A DNA stretch of 64,000 nucleotides from Mytilus edulis (taxonomy: Eukaryota > Mollusca > Bivalvia > Mytilida > Mytilidae), in the NCBI RefSeq assembly GCF_963676685.1, contig NC_092351.1, positions 43,328,733 through 43,392,732 of the forward strand, read 5' to 3'. The stretch's first letter is position 1, and each line of letters begins with the position of its first letter. Both the position numbers and the translations under genes were made by a program. Shown here piece after piece: positions 36,005 through 46,504 of the stretch. The notes beneath the pieces were generated by a model that ran no database searches, was not told where the DNA came from, and was given only the letters and a program-made list of their open reading frames with translations.

Positions 36005-36646
36005 CTTTCGATATACGTAACTGCAGTTACGGAGATCACATTTACCCCAGTGAAATTGGTTTAAAGATGCATCTCTCAGAAACTGGCAACTTCTAGTTAT
36101 TATTTTCTTATTCGTGCCCTCAAACGCCAATAAAGTATTTATGAACAAAAACTCAAACACATATATATGGGAAACAGCTCGCCTAGACGAGTGCAGCAAA
36201 GTTTTATTATCAAATAATTCAACTGTCCTCAAATCACTTTGCCAGCACACTAACACCACTGCAGCATACATGTCTTACAAACATATCTACAATGAGTAAT
36301 AATGAAATAGAATCTTTCATATCACAAAACCATAATTTCATAATGTTCTTTTTAACATCTGCAAAAAAAAAGCATAATACATTTACAATATTATAAGCTT
36401 ATACAAAACATGTACACAAGGGGGAGGGGATGGGGGGAAACTTCACTGCACTAAGACTTACATCCCAGCTCCTTTGTTTTAACATGGGTGATCTGAGACG
36501 GATCATCCCTACCAGATCACCCCAGTTTGAGTTTTTTTGTTATGCATGCTTTCCTTTGTTCTGTAACATCTTGGCGTGAATGCCAAATACACTATAAAAC
36601 TTAATTACACGAAAAAGACTATCTATCAAACTCCACGTAGAAAAAC

Positions 36647-36725
36647 TCCAGTGTATATGCTGGGATTCGAACTCAAGACCTTTAGCATATCAAGCCAGGA
36701 CACATTCCACTACACCAGGACGACT
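36647..36725 (-). repeat. tRNA-like sequence (SINE head or decayed tRNA)
   Basis: On the minus strand 'ggtgtagtgg' resembles a polymerase III A box and 'gagttcgaatccc' a B box, at tRNA-like spacing. The T arm would contain an A-C mismatch and the anticodon arm pairs poorly, so a functional tRNA is unlikely. Confidence 0.4.
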
Positions 36726-36779
36726 GGATACGAACTATCAGTAATTTAACATACTTAAAGGAAGCAAGATATTTTTATA

Positions 36780-36970
36780 AGTAGGGCGAGTTGGCAGACC
36801 TGTATTCAGTGGGGTTTAAACCCTTTACGTTTATAAGTGAGTTGTCAGACTGATTGTTCAATTTGATTTTACACTTTTTCAAATTGGGACGAGTTGGTAA
36901 ACAAGAGTGGGGAATTTTTTTATAAAGTGGCGATATAATGTTGGCCGATTGGCCAGTGGGGCGAGTTGAT
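36780..36970 (+). repeat. dispersed 'gcgagttg' motifs upstream of the recombinase gene
   Basis: Four variants, gggcgagttgg, gtgagttgtc, gacgagttgg and ggcgagttga, lie at roughly 36783, 36838, 36889 and 36961. They may be a decayed tandem repeat or binding sites; nothing in the sequence decides. Confidence 0.35.
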
Positions 36971-37085
36971 ATTATTTGATATCTACTCATCGTGTTCGGC
37001 GGTTTATCATATATTTAGTACAAAATACAGCAATTTTGTATATCTAATAAAGGTTCTTTTTTTCCAGTCTGTATCACCTACCCTT

Positions 37086-37139
37086 TATCGCATACCCCGT
37101 ATCGCATGGCTAAACCCGTATCGCATACCCCGTATCGCA
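37086..37139 (+). repeat. four 'tatcgca' repeats at the 5' side of the recombinase gene
   Basis: Copies start at 37086, 37100, 37119 and 37133, mostly as 'ccccgtatcgca'. The same heptamer and a nearby 'gtatcacc' occur in the hairpin at 40661-40801 downstream of the gene. Confidence 0.55.
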
Positions 37140-37270
37140 CCCCTTTCGGAACTTCTCATATTTTACTATCCGGCACTTATCGGATTTTATTATCAATTGC
37201 AGACGACAACAACTGTCAAAAAAGTGTCATGTCGAGGAGTCCGCATTCAATCGAAATGGGAGAACGAGTG

Positions 37271-37763
37271 ATGAACGATCTATCAGAAGACATTCTTCAA
37301 TTAGAGGACATAATCAACTCTCGTGACAAGGAAAGGGAAGCAACAAATGCCTTCTTGGCGGAGATGCGTAATGGAAACACAGTCAGAAAGACAAAGTCAG
37401 ACGTTGGAAAATTCAAAACTTGGTTGAATCAACAGAATGAGGAGAGAGAGGTGGAAAGCATTCCTTCTCCCGAATTAGATTTATTCCTAGCAAGGTTCTT
37501 TATGACCGCTAAAAAGGGCGATGGCGGAGAATATGAGCCTGACACTCTAAAATCTATGCAGGGCAGTATCAATCGGTTTTTGGCAGAAAAGGGATCACTA
37601 GTGAACTTGATAGAGGATAAGGACTTCAAGCATTCTAGAGATGTGCTGACATCTAAAAGAAAATACCTAAGACAACAAGGCAAAGGAAACAGGCCCAACC
37701 AGGCTGACCCCTTTACAAAAGAGGAACTAGACATGTTGTATCAGAAAGGATTATTGGGTGGAG
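37271..37763 (+). CDS. Crypton-like tyrosine recombinase, exon 1
   Basis: The exon encodes the N-terminal, core-binding half of a DUF3504/Crypton-type tyrosine recombinase, the family to which vertebrate domesticated proteins such as KIAA1958, QRICH1 and ZMYM2-4 belong. Family-typical blocks seen are TRKTKSDV-like (here VRKTKSDVGKF), GEYEPDTLKSM, GKGNRPNQADPFT and LYQKGLLGG. The start at 37271 (MNDLSED) was chosen because family members begin shortly before the RKTKSDV block. In-frame methionines at 37256, 37229 and 37106 are possible, and a TTGCAG acceptor at about 37196-37201 means a 5' exon cannot be excluded. The exon ends at a GC donor, GGAG|GCAAGT. Splicing to 38221 restores LLGGGNAQSLLNT in frame. 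Upstream are four 'tatcgca' repeats (37086-37139). Confidence 0.7.
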
Positions 37764-38220
37764 GCAAGTACATAAATGTATGTATACATTTTTTTCTCCA
37801 TGTAATGAAATCCTATAATTTATAAACATGCTGGAACTGAACATAGATATATAAGATAAAAATAACTTTGTAGTCTAAAAAAATGATTATCCATGTTTTA
37901 TGATTCATTTTATAATAAGTACATGCATCACGAACCAAACAGGTAAATTAATGATCCCCAGCAAAAGATATTAATGCCATCTATGATGAAATATTTATGT
38001 ACAACTCATAGATGTGTCCGTCTGTCGATTTGTATATACTCATTACTGAACCCCAATGTCCAATGAACAGCAACACATAATCAACACATACTCAAAAATC
38101 TCAAAACATACCTACTATTGTGTACAAAAAGGTGGTTATGCCACAAAAATGTATATTTATATACACTCCCTGCTTCTTATATGCATTTTTTTTTTATTAA
38201 ATATATCATTTATTTTTCAG

Positions 38221-38442
38221 GAAATGCACAGTCCTTATTGAACACTGTATTTCTAAACAACAGCATGTATTTTGGGATGAGATCTCGTACAGAGCATGAA
38301 CATTTAAGATGGGGTGATGTGGAGCTGAAGACAACTTCGTCAGGTGAACGATATTTGGAATACTCAGAGAGGGCTACTAAAACAAGGACGGGAGTTAACA
38401 GTGATTCAAGAGCATTCCCCCCAAAGATGTTCGAGGATAAAG
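38221..38442 (+). CDS. Crypton-like tyrosine recombinase, exon 2
   Basis: Bounded by a TTTTTCAG acceptor and a GTATAT donor. It carries the first catalytic arginine region, FGMRSRTEHEHLRWGDVEL, and the family block YSERATKTRTG. Joining to exon 1 and exon 3 keeps one frame. Intron 1 (37764-38220) is of GC-AG type and intron 2 (38443-38754) is GT-AG. Three clean exons suggest either a gene of some age or a Crypton family with introns. No stop or frameshift is present within this exon. Confidence 0.75.
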
Positions 38443-38754
38443 GTATATAATTATTTTAAATATATACCTTTTTGAATAATAAACATACTTCTTGTCTTAT
38501 AAAAAAGGAGATGTGGTATTATTGCCAATGACACAACTATATATCCACCAAAGATCAAATAAAATAAGATGTAGGCAACTGTACAGCCTTCAACAATGAG
38601 AAAACCCCATATCGTTTAATCATCTCAAATAAAGTGAAACAAAAAAAACATTTGTGGAGATGAAAAGACACAAAACAAAAGCACATAAACTTAGTAAATA
38701 CTATTAAAACCACATCCTCCTATATCTATTCTTATTATTTTTTTTCTTTTTCAG

Positions 38755-39544
38755 GAAATCAAAGATGTCCCATCCAGATGTACTTGTTGTATGCTCAAAA
38801 GCGACCTGTAAATATGAAAGAAGATGAGGCAAAGTTTTATGTGGGAATAAACAATAAGGCTTCAAGCGGTGAATGGTTCAAAAATATGGCAATGGGTAAA
38901 AACACAATTGGTAAAATAGTTAAGACGATGGCAGAGGAAGGTGGGATAGAGGGACGAAAAGTTAACCATAGTGCTAGAAAGACTGGAATAACAACTTTGA
39001 TACACAATGGAGTCCAAGATACATTGGTACAGCAGCACTCAGGTCACAAAAGTTTGGCATCAATTAATAATCATTCGAAGGCATCAATCAATCAACAGAG
39101 AAAATGTCGTCTGTTCTTACTAATTTTAACAAGACAGTTTCTGTAGACAGTACAATAACTTGTTTTGAAGATAATTTTATATCAAATGATAATGAAGATC
39201 AGCTGTTATTTCGCGCTTCTCAGGAAATCGTTGAAACTGCATTAAACGACATTGCTAACTATGAAATAGTACAAATAAATAGCAATACAAATACTACAAC
39301 CATTACTCCAGAAGTTCCTATTGAATCAATTTCTAGCACTACTGCTGATGTTAACACTTTTCCAAATATAGATATTGCTCAAGGTTATAGACGGCAATGC
39401 TCTCTTCCATCTATTCTTAACAATGCAAACATCAAAGGTGACGTAATCATAAATTACATGCATCCAAATGAGGGACAAAAGGAAAATAAGAAACCAAATA
39501 CTTGCAAGAGAAAATGGGTGATTTATGACACAGATTCAGAATAG
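38755..39544 (+). pseudogene. Crypton-like tyrosine recombinase, exon 3, with Tyr-to-His and a frameshift
   Basis: The exon follows a TTTTTCAG acceptor and encodes the catalytic C-terminal half. It has the CPIQMYLL and KRPVNMKEDEAKFY blocks, the second catalytic signature as NHSARKTG (H-x2-R), and HSGHKSLASINN. The position where the family has its nucleophilic tyrosine (SINNYS) reads SINNHS, with codon CAT at 39072-39074. Shortly after, the frame shifts at the A run 39101-39104. The expected continuation MSSVLTN is in another frame, which stays open to 39544 with an acidic, Ser/Thr-rich tail. The unshifted frame stops at about 39144. A one-base deletion or a sequencing error explains this. 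A poly(A) signal AATAAA lies at 39674-39679. Strand transfer should be lost unless the His is an error. Confidence 0.65.
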
Positions 39545-39673
39545 AACTCATTACAAAATCATCAAAAGACCCATTTTCTTTCTCTAGTATATTGTTTAAC
39601 ACTACATAGTAAAAGTACATTACATGTAATTGCTTAAATTTTGTTGTTATAAATATGATTTGTTTTGTTATGA

Positions 39674-39679
39674 AATAAA
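39674..39679 (+). terminator. poly(A) signal of the recombinase gene
   Basis: Canonical AATAAA 130 bp after the end of the last open frame. Position fits, but cleavage is unverified. Confidence 0.4.
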
Positions 39680-40660
39680 AAAGGTGTTATATTAAAATAT
39701 TTATTTATTAGTTTTAGCATCAGAGTTTCATTTATGGAAGTTCCAAGGCTCATATTTTAGTTATTATAAAAGATGAGGTAGCACAAACTCCTGAAGTAAT
39801 CATGGTATCCGTATATATTTTCCCCCTGAAAAAAACCACATTTTACATTCAAGCACTAAGTGAAGAAATCTTTAATCAATAAAGTATGCATATTTTAATA
39901 AGTGCAGCATAATTAGTACAATGTCGAAATGTGTAGTTCATATACAGACATATACAAGAATCCCTCTGTCTGACCATAATCTTTGAATAGATGATATTTG
40001 GTAACATTGTTGTTCAAATTTATGTATCAAGATCAGGATAGGGTAAATAGAATAGAGAATAAAGGCAAAATTGGCTTAAATAATGATAGAAAAAAACAGA
40101 CCAGAAAAACGAAGAAAAGGTTGCTTGAACAAACATATCAAAGAACAGGCGAAAATTATAAAGAATAGAGAAAATGTCCTAAAAATAAAAAAAATCAGAA
40201 ATGAAGGCCCCTCATCCACAACCTAATTCATACAAATGATATTACAGAAATAAAATAAAGTTCACAGTGGAACTTGGTTTAACTTGAAAACAAATATTGG
40301 GAAGATGTGTTGTATTCTACAGCTGATAGTTGGAGGTTTAAAACAAATCGCAGGTTTGATTTAAAGTATCGTTTGTGAATGTATTTAAATACATGAAAAT
40401 ACATCAAGGTTTGAAATATATTAATTTAGCAGTTTATTAGTGCTATTGAACATGCTTTGTGGTATATCAGTATAATCGATCCCGAATTTTGTCACGACTA
40501 TCATGTAATGATTGAGATAAGCAAATAAGGAAATTTATAGACAAAAATTGAGCTGAAATTTACATCATTCTCACATATTTTCGGTCAATTAACAGATACT
40601 AATCACGGACTTTAGATACACCACATAAAAATGTTATTCCATTCAAATATATGATAAACA
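39680..40660. other. unassigned A+T-rich DNA
   Basis: No gene or recognised repeat between the recombinase gene and the downstream hairpins. Confidence 0.4.
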
Positions 40661-40801
40661 GAATAATACATGGCAAAATCCGTATCGCATGCTGTATCAC
40701 CACTCGACCAGTATCAGCCCTCGGGACCTTCGGCCCTCGGGACTGATATTGGTTTCTCGTGGTGATCCAGCATGCGATACGGATTTTGCCATGTATTATT
40801 C
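40661..40801. mobile_element. hairpin element of 141 bp
   Basis: An almost complete palindrome. The outer arms begin gaataatacatggcaaaatc and continue through 'cgtatcgcatgct', and the centre is 'gggaccttcggccctcggga'. There are only a few mismatches in the arms. Confidence 0.75.
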
Positions 40802-40916
40802 TCTATACATCATATAGTAATATATAAAGTATATTATAATGGTTGTGTGGCGTTCTAAACTAGATTTTATGAATTGTAAATGGTTTTTCGTCTTATCTAA
40901 AATAGCTGGGATGTAA

Positions 40917-41024
40917 AATAGTTATCCCACTCGGACTTGGTGTGTCAGTGTTAGATCACCCTCTGGCCTCCGGCCATCGGGGTGATCTTACACTGACACA
41001 CCGCGTCCTCGTGGGATAACTATT
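40917..41024. mobile_element. hairpin element of 108 bp
   Basis: Arms start aatagttatcccac and include 'ggtgtgtcagtgttagatca' paired with its near-inverse, and the centre is 'ctggcctccggccat'. Same architecture as the preceding hairpin but a different sequence. Confidence 0.7.
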
Positions 41025-41029
41025 AATGA

Positions 41030-42170
41030 GCTTCGAATGGTCAAGCTATGAAAATGTATTTTCAATGTTAACTTTTACCGCGAATGACCAGTCCGTGCTA
41101 TCATACAAAGAACTTTTATTAGATTAAACTTTTATCTTTATTAAGGTGACTTATTGTTATGCTAAAATAATTTAAATATTATTGTAAACGATGATAAACA
41201 CATGTTCCCAATATAACAACAAACCCATGTGCTATCGATAGTTAATAAATACATTTATTGTGACCTATATTTTATGATTCACTGGCTCCGATTAGGTATT
41301 TAAACATGTGATGCGAGTTTGATCATTTACTGGAATATGTAGGATATACGTCCATGAGAGCAATCGAAAAAAGCAATACAAACAGGAAATGTATTTGGAA
41401 TAAAAAAACGCTCTTTCCTTATACTAAAGAATATAGCGATGTCTACGCAATGTTGTTTTTTAGTTCCATCCAATCTTGAGAAGTTGTTAACAAGTATAGA
41501 TTTATGTGTACATGTTAAAAATGGTCTTTGGACTAGTATATTGAAGGAAACATTTCATAATAAATTTACAAGATATTGTAAAATTTGTAAAAATTCTATA
41601 GCCAATATGAAAAATCTAATACTCAAGTTAGTAATAAAGTATTAAAAAAGCATTTAATGTATTAAATTAATCTTAAAATAGTTTACAAAGATAAAAAGGA
41701 AAACAATGGATTTTCCCTTTTAGAAATGGAATCAGTTCAGTGTAAAAAGAAGTACATGGTGTATCAATTCATGACATAAAGTCACTACTCGCAAACGACA
41801 TAAAAACAAAAGCAAAGAAACAATGCACTAACTGCTGCTCTTTACCTAAAGAAAACCCACAGAGATATCCGCATATATATATCTGTAATCATGATTGTAA
41901 ATAGCGAAACCGTACGCGTCTACAAGTATAAAATGTTGGTAAACATGGTAAAAGTATCAACATTTATATGATAACTAATTTCTTTATTGTATATGCCAAG
42001 ATCTTTGAACGTTTATTTTGTAAAATTATCAACGCACATTGTGAATCCATGATCATACATTTTGATTTTTGAAATTTTTAAAATAACAAGGATTTTTTTC
42101 GGCAATCTGATCGTATTTTTCGTATTTTTCCGTGAACACGAAATTCACCTAAAAGTGTCAGTGATTCGAT
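41030..42170. other. unassigned DNA
   Basis: The plus frame at 41439-41645 has no recognisable family. No repeat boundary seen. Confidence 0.35.
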
Positions 42171-42177
42171 TGATCAC

Positions 42178-42890
42178 ATGCCGAGAATCAGTTACCATTC
42201 CGCATCGGGCTTATTCAGTCCTATCATGATTTCCGTGATTGAAGGTTGTTGGAACTTGCTGCTAATAAGGAAGCTAGTAAACCAAGAGACCAAAGAGGTG
42301 CAGTTGAAATCATCCCTTTTCAAATTAAACGGACGTCAGCACAAGTTGGTTGATCGCTGTGGAATATTTGTATCACAGATGATAGTGGATATGTTCCAAT
42401 GTCGTAACAACAATCCCGTCCTCTATTCCCCGAATATGACCTACTGAATTAAACTTATTAGTATCACCGGATTAAAAGTTAAATGAGCAACACGAAGGGT
42501 GTCACATGTCGAGCAGGATCTGCTTACCTAGTATCTTAGATTATCCACAGTTTTTGGTAGGGTTCGTGTTGATAAGTCTTTAGATTTGTATGTTTTATTT
42601 TGTATACTATACTGTTTGTCTTTTGCATTTTTTTTGGTTTTTTTGTGGCGTTGTCAGTTTATCTTTTACTTGTGAGTTTCAGAATGTCCTTTGGTATGTG
42701 CTGACTCTTCAAGGGAATCTGAGATCTTTCTCAGTTTTTGATGGGATTCGTGTTGCTCAGAATTAAGTTTTCTGTATAACTATGGTGTATTTTGTGTGCT
42801 TTTGTTTGTCTTTTGATCTTCTTCTATCATGGTGCTGTCAGTTTGTTTTCGACGAATGAGTTTAAATATCCATTTGGTATCTTTCGACTC
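42178..42890 (+). pseudogene. Penelope-like element remnant (extreme C-terminus and 3' UTR)
   Basis: The coding piece up to 42447 retains LLLIRKLVNQE, KSSLFKLNGRQHKLVDRCG and VSQMIVDMF, which match the C-terminal end of the copy at 44255-45147 (KSSLRKFYGRHHELVDRYG). The 3' untranslated text with 'tcgtgttg', 'tttgtcttttgc' and 'gttgtcagtttat' follows. All catalytic motifs are missing. Confidence 0.6.
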
Positions 42891-43956
42891 ACATTGAAGG
42901 TCATCTTAAGCCTCCAACAGATTTATTTTTAACCAATAATTGATCTAATATTTTGATTACAATTGTATCCGTTCATTATAAGGGACGGTGCAATATTTAT
43001 CAAGCAGGGGGGACCGGTGCAAATGGTAAGGGGACATGTACTTTTTTCAACGTGCAAAGGTGTGGGACCTGATGATTTTTCATCATCTTAAGGCATGGGA
43101 CATACACTTTTTTCAAATGCTTAAGTAGTAAACATTTGATTTTAATTAGCCCAAAAATACACACAAGAAACATTCAAACAGAAACAGAATATGAATTTTT
43201 TTTTATATGTTCACTGCAAGGAAGTAGCTCATGTGGACTTTTGTGTGCCCAGAATGACAAAACATCATGATTAAAGGACTTTTTTAAGAGAAGAAAATCA
43301 TGGGGTATCAAGTTACACTGAAAAAACTGAAATTATGTAATAATTATGGTTTTTTATACTTAGCACCATTCAAAATTATTAATAGATATAAGGCACAACA
43401 GTTTGAGGCATATTGAGATTTTGATGGTATTATATACATGATTTTCAATTAAAAAGAACATAGAAAGATTTTTTCCTATATGAAACCTTCTTCTTGTGAT
43501 GAAAATTTTAGTTGTGCAGTTTTATTGAAAATGAGTGCAAAGTTGAAGAGACAGCTACATCCAAAAGTAATTTTTTTCTTTAGGATTATTATTTTTATGG
43601 CTCATTTGTTGACATTTAGGTAGAATATGTATAAAATGAACGTTTGGTGAAAAGATTTTTTTACAAAATGTTCACTTTGCATGAGTCTATACTTCTTTTC
43701 TTGTCTGCGGCACTGCATGGTTAATTGAAAATTCCATATTTTGGTTAAAAATTTGTTTAAAAAGTAGAATTTTTCTATAACTAACCATCATAACAAGGAT
43801 ATTTGTGATTAGGTATGACAAGTTATCAATATTCTCACCAAAAACACCAACTTCAGTATTTATTTTTTGTTTTTTTGAATTTTATTGCAAATTTTATATG
43901 CATTGGGGTTTCAAGTACAGTCTAAAAACCATGATATAGTAGGCTTGTATATTGAA

Positions 43957-45243
43957 AGAGGGACGAAAGATACCAAAGGGACAGTCAAACTCATAAATCT
44001 AACACAAACTGACAACACCATGGCTAAAAATGAAAAAGACAAACAGAAAAACAATAGTACACATGACACAACATAGAAAACTAAAGAATAAACAACACGA
44101 ACCCCACCAAAAACTAGGGGTGATCTCAGGTGCTCCAGAAGGGTAAGCAGATCCTGCTTCACATGTGGCACACGTCGTGTTGCTTATGTGATTACAAATC
44201 CGGTAAATAGTCTAATTCGGTAGGTCACATTCATGAAAGGGAAGGGGATTGTAGTTACGACGTAAGGAACATATCCGATATCATTTGTGAAACGGTTATT
44301 CCATAACGGTCAACCAACTCGTGATGGCGTCCGTAAAATTTACGAAGGGATGATTTCAACTTCACCATTTGGAACTCTTGGTTTAATAGTTTCCTTGTGA
44401 GCAGTAACCCTCTATCAAGAAAATCATGATAGGAAATGCAAGCACGGGAATATCGTATCAATTGGGAGATATATACCCCGTATGCAGGTGCTGCTGGAAT
44501 GTTGCTACTTAGAAATGGAAAGTTCATAATTGGAAAGTTGAAATCATCCCTTTTGTCGTAAAGTTTTGTTTTCAACCGACCCTCATTGTAAATTTCTAGA
44601 TGTAAGTCAAGATATGAAGCCGACTTAACTGTATCTGTAGTATCCTTTATCTCCAATTCGATGGGATAGATGCGTTCCATATAGTCACCAAATTTTGAAT
44701 TGTTTAGTGAAAGAACGTCATCTATATAGCGGAAAGTAGAGTTAAAGGATATTGCTAACTTCTTATCTTTCTTCCTTAAAAGTTCCTGCATGAAGTCAGC
44801 CTCATAATAATAAAGAAACAAGTCGGCAAGTAGAGGGGCACAGTTTGTTCCCATTGGGATTGCGACAGTCTGTTGAAAAACACGTCCTCCGAACGTTACA
44901 AATATGTTGTCAATCAAGAAATCAAGCATCTTGATAATATCGGTTTCTGAGAATTTTTTGTTTGAATCAGAGTGATTCTTTACAAAGTATGATTTATCCC
45001 TCCCTAAGACAAGATACTTGTATCTACGTTGGCCATTCTATTTTATGAAGCAAAGTAATACCAACTCTTTCAATTTGTCTTTTAGTTTGGAATGTGGAAT
45101 ACTTGTGTAAAGAGTAGAAAAGTCAAATGTTTTAATACTGTTATGGTCAAAAAAGAGAAAGATATGGTCTTTCTTGTCTTAAGATAGTTGTATTGTGGCC
45201 AATTCTTCAACATGAAAAAGTTTTGGAAAGTTTTTCAATTTGA
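43957..45243 (-). mobile_element. Penelope-like retroelement, copy nested in the 44-bp-TIR element
   Basis: Comprises the 3' untranslated region (43957-44250, recognisable by 'cagaagggtaagcagatcct' and 'ccacatgtggca'-type text) and the reverse-transcriptase coding part reading leftward from about 45243. 5' truncated. Confidence 0.65.
44255..45147 (-). pseudogene. reverse transcriptase, Penelope-like, longest copy
   Basis: The uninterrupted part (44255-44929 plus upstream codons to 45037) contains GTNCAPLLADLFLYYYEADF (motif B region), FRYIDDVLSLNN (motif C with both catalytic aspartates), YDKRDDFNFPIMNFPF and the C-terminal KSSLRKFYGRHHELVDRYG. Upstream in the same frame are KTFDFSTLYTSIPHSKLK, the motif A aspartate region, and RYKYLVLGRDKSYFVK. 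One in-frame TAG (45038-45040) separates them. Beyond 45147 the frame is shifted. The listed methionine at 44929 is internal to the domain. With motifs A, B and C all present, this is the least damaged copy in the window, but the TAG prevents a complete product. No endonuclease domain is visible. Confidence 0.7.
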
Positions 45244-45718
45244 CTTAAACAAGAGGCCCACTTGAGTAGATTTCATGGGAAAAAGGGGGAGGGGTAAACT
45301 ATTGAATGTGGTTCATTCAAAGAGAAGGAAAAAATAAAAAATAATAGATAAGAATACTCTTCTAGCTTCAAAGTATCCAAATAATAAGAAAACATTCATA
45401 AAGATAGACTAGAATGAGATTTACAGATCATTTGATAGACATGCTGAAATGCCATTTTTTTTACCATTTTCAATTGTGAGATAGTATGTTTTCAAAAAAA
45501 TTTAATTATTGTAAAAATCAAAACCAGTAATACTGAAGATCTTTACTTGCTGCATATGAAATTTTGTAAAAATTGATGTATCTATTATGAAAATTTTGTC
45601 ATTTAAAATGTTTCTCGTTTGCCAGTTTTGCCTAAGTGATCTTTTATTCAGCTGGGAGCCTCTAGTTTGTGTAACAAAATTTTTTTCTTACTCTTACATG
45701 TGTAACAATGACTTTTTA

Positions 45719-46024
45719 TGCCCCACCTACGATAGTAGAGGGGCATTATGTTTTCTGGTCTGTGGCTCTGTTCGTTCGTTCGTTCGTCCGTCCGTCCGTC
45801 GTACCGTTCGTTCGTTCGTCCCGCTTCAGGTTTAAGTTTTTGGTCAAGGTAGTTTTTGATGAAATTGAAGTCCAATCAACTTGAAACTTAGTACACATGT
45901 TTCCTATAGTATAATATTTCTAATTTTAATGCCAAATTAGATATTTACCCAATTTCAAAGTCCATAAAACATGGAAAATGATAGTGCGAGTGGGGCATCC
46001 GTGTACTTTGGACACATTCTTGTT
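45719..46024 (+). mobile_element. MITE with 'tgccccacc' end, copy 1
   Basis: Begins tgccccacctacgatagtag, contains a (ttcg/tccg)n tract at 45770-45825, then 'tggtcaaggtagtttttgat', and ends after 'gtggggcatcc' (45990-46000) and 'gacacattcttgtt'. The start and the 'gtggggca' form a short inverted repeat. Copy 2 is at 48945-49218. Confidence 0.65.
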
Positions 46025-46410
46025 CTTATTGTTACATATATCTGTGTAATCGTAAATAGTGCATTTTATGCCTTTAATTATATGTCTCTGACTGCATGAA
46101 TGAATGAAATTTGAATACTCAAAATGTTTAAATGATTGTCAAAAACATTTATATCACAATACATATTGTTGCTTTATGTTATTTAAGGTACAGATTGTGT
46201 TTTTATTCACTCAATATATTCATGATATTCATGGGACACATACTTTTTTAATGAAAAGAGATCATGGGACATAACTTTTTTTCTGTAACACATCAGCATG
46301 GGACAATACTTTTTTCCAAACAGGTTTTGCGATTTGCACCGGTCCCCCCTGCTTGATAAATATTGCACCGTCCCTAAGACAGTACAAGTCTTGGATTTTC
46401 TCGCTGTATT

Positions 46411-46501
46411 GAAGACCTATTGGTGGCCTTCGGTTGTTTTCTGCTCTTTTGTCGGGTTAATGTCTCTTTGACACATTCCCCCTTTCCATTCTCAATTTTA
46501 C
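46411..46501 (+). repeat. PLE/SINE 3' tail
   Basis: Text 'gaagacctattggtggcctt' to 'tctcaatttta', the same tail that ends PLE copy A. A reversed insertion of this tail lies at 55946-56035. Confidence 0.55.
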
Positions 46502-46504
46502 TGC

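Larger units (their letters stand above)
34092..36054. mobile_element. long-TIR transposable element, member B
   Basis: Arms begin 'ttcactggggtaaatgtgat' on the left and end with the inverse at 36054. Both contain cgtaactgcagttacg. The left arm of B resembles the right arm of A (for example 34350-34395 against 23160-23215), and the right arm of B resembles the left arm of A. With the inverted internal match 34640-34930, this makes A and B members of one family in opposite orientation. A nested repeat occupies about 35009-35705. Confidence 0.7.
42981..46375. mobile_element. 3.4-kb element with perfect 44-bp terminal inverted repeats
   Basis: The ends at 42981-43024 and 46332-46375 are exact inverted copies, starting agggacggtgcaatatttat and including 'gcaggggggaccggtgcaa'. 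Subterminal motifs of the type 'atgggacata(c)acttttttc' recur just inside both ends (about 43030, 43086, 46231, 46262, 46299), a layout typical of transposase-binding ends. No transposase is found. The interior holds a nested minus-strand PLE and a plus-strand MITE. No clear target-site duplication. Confidence 0.75.

Noticed and set aside
36647-36725. Functional tRNA gene on the minus strand
   Set aside because: The A and B box-like words are present, but the T arm has a mismatch and the anticodon arm does not fold well.
44255-44929. Reverse transcriptase as an intact gene starting at the methionine at 44929
   Set aside because: Motif A and upstream conserved blocks lie before this methionine, separated by a TAG, so it is an interrupted element and not a short complete gene.
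45648-45875. ORFs with Arg/Ser or Thr/Asn repeats near 45770
   Set aside because: Produced by the (ttcg/tccg)n microsatellite inside a MITE.
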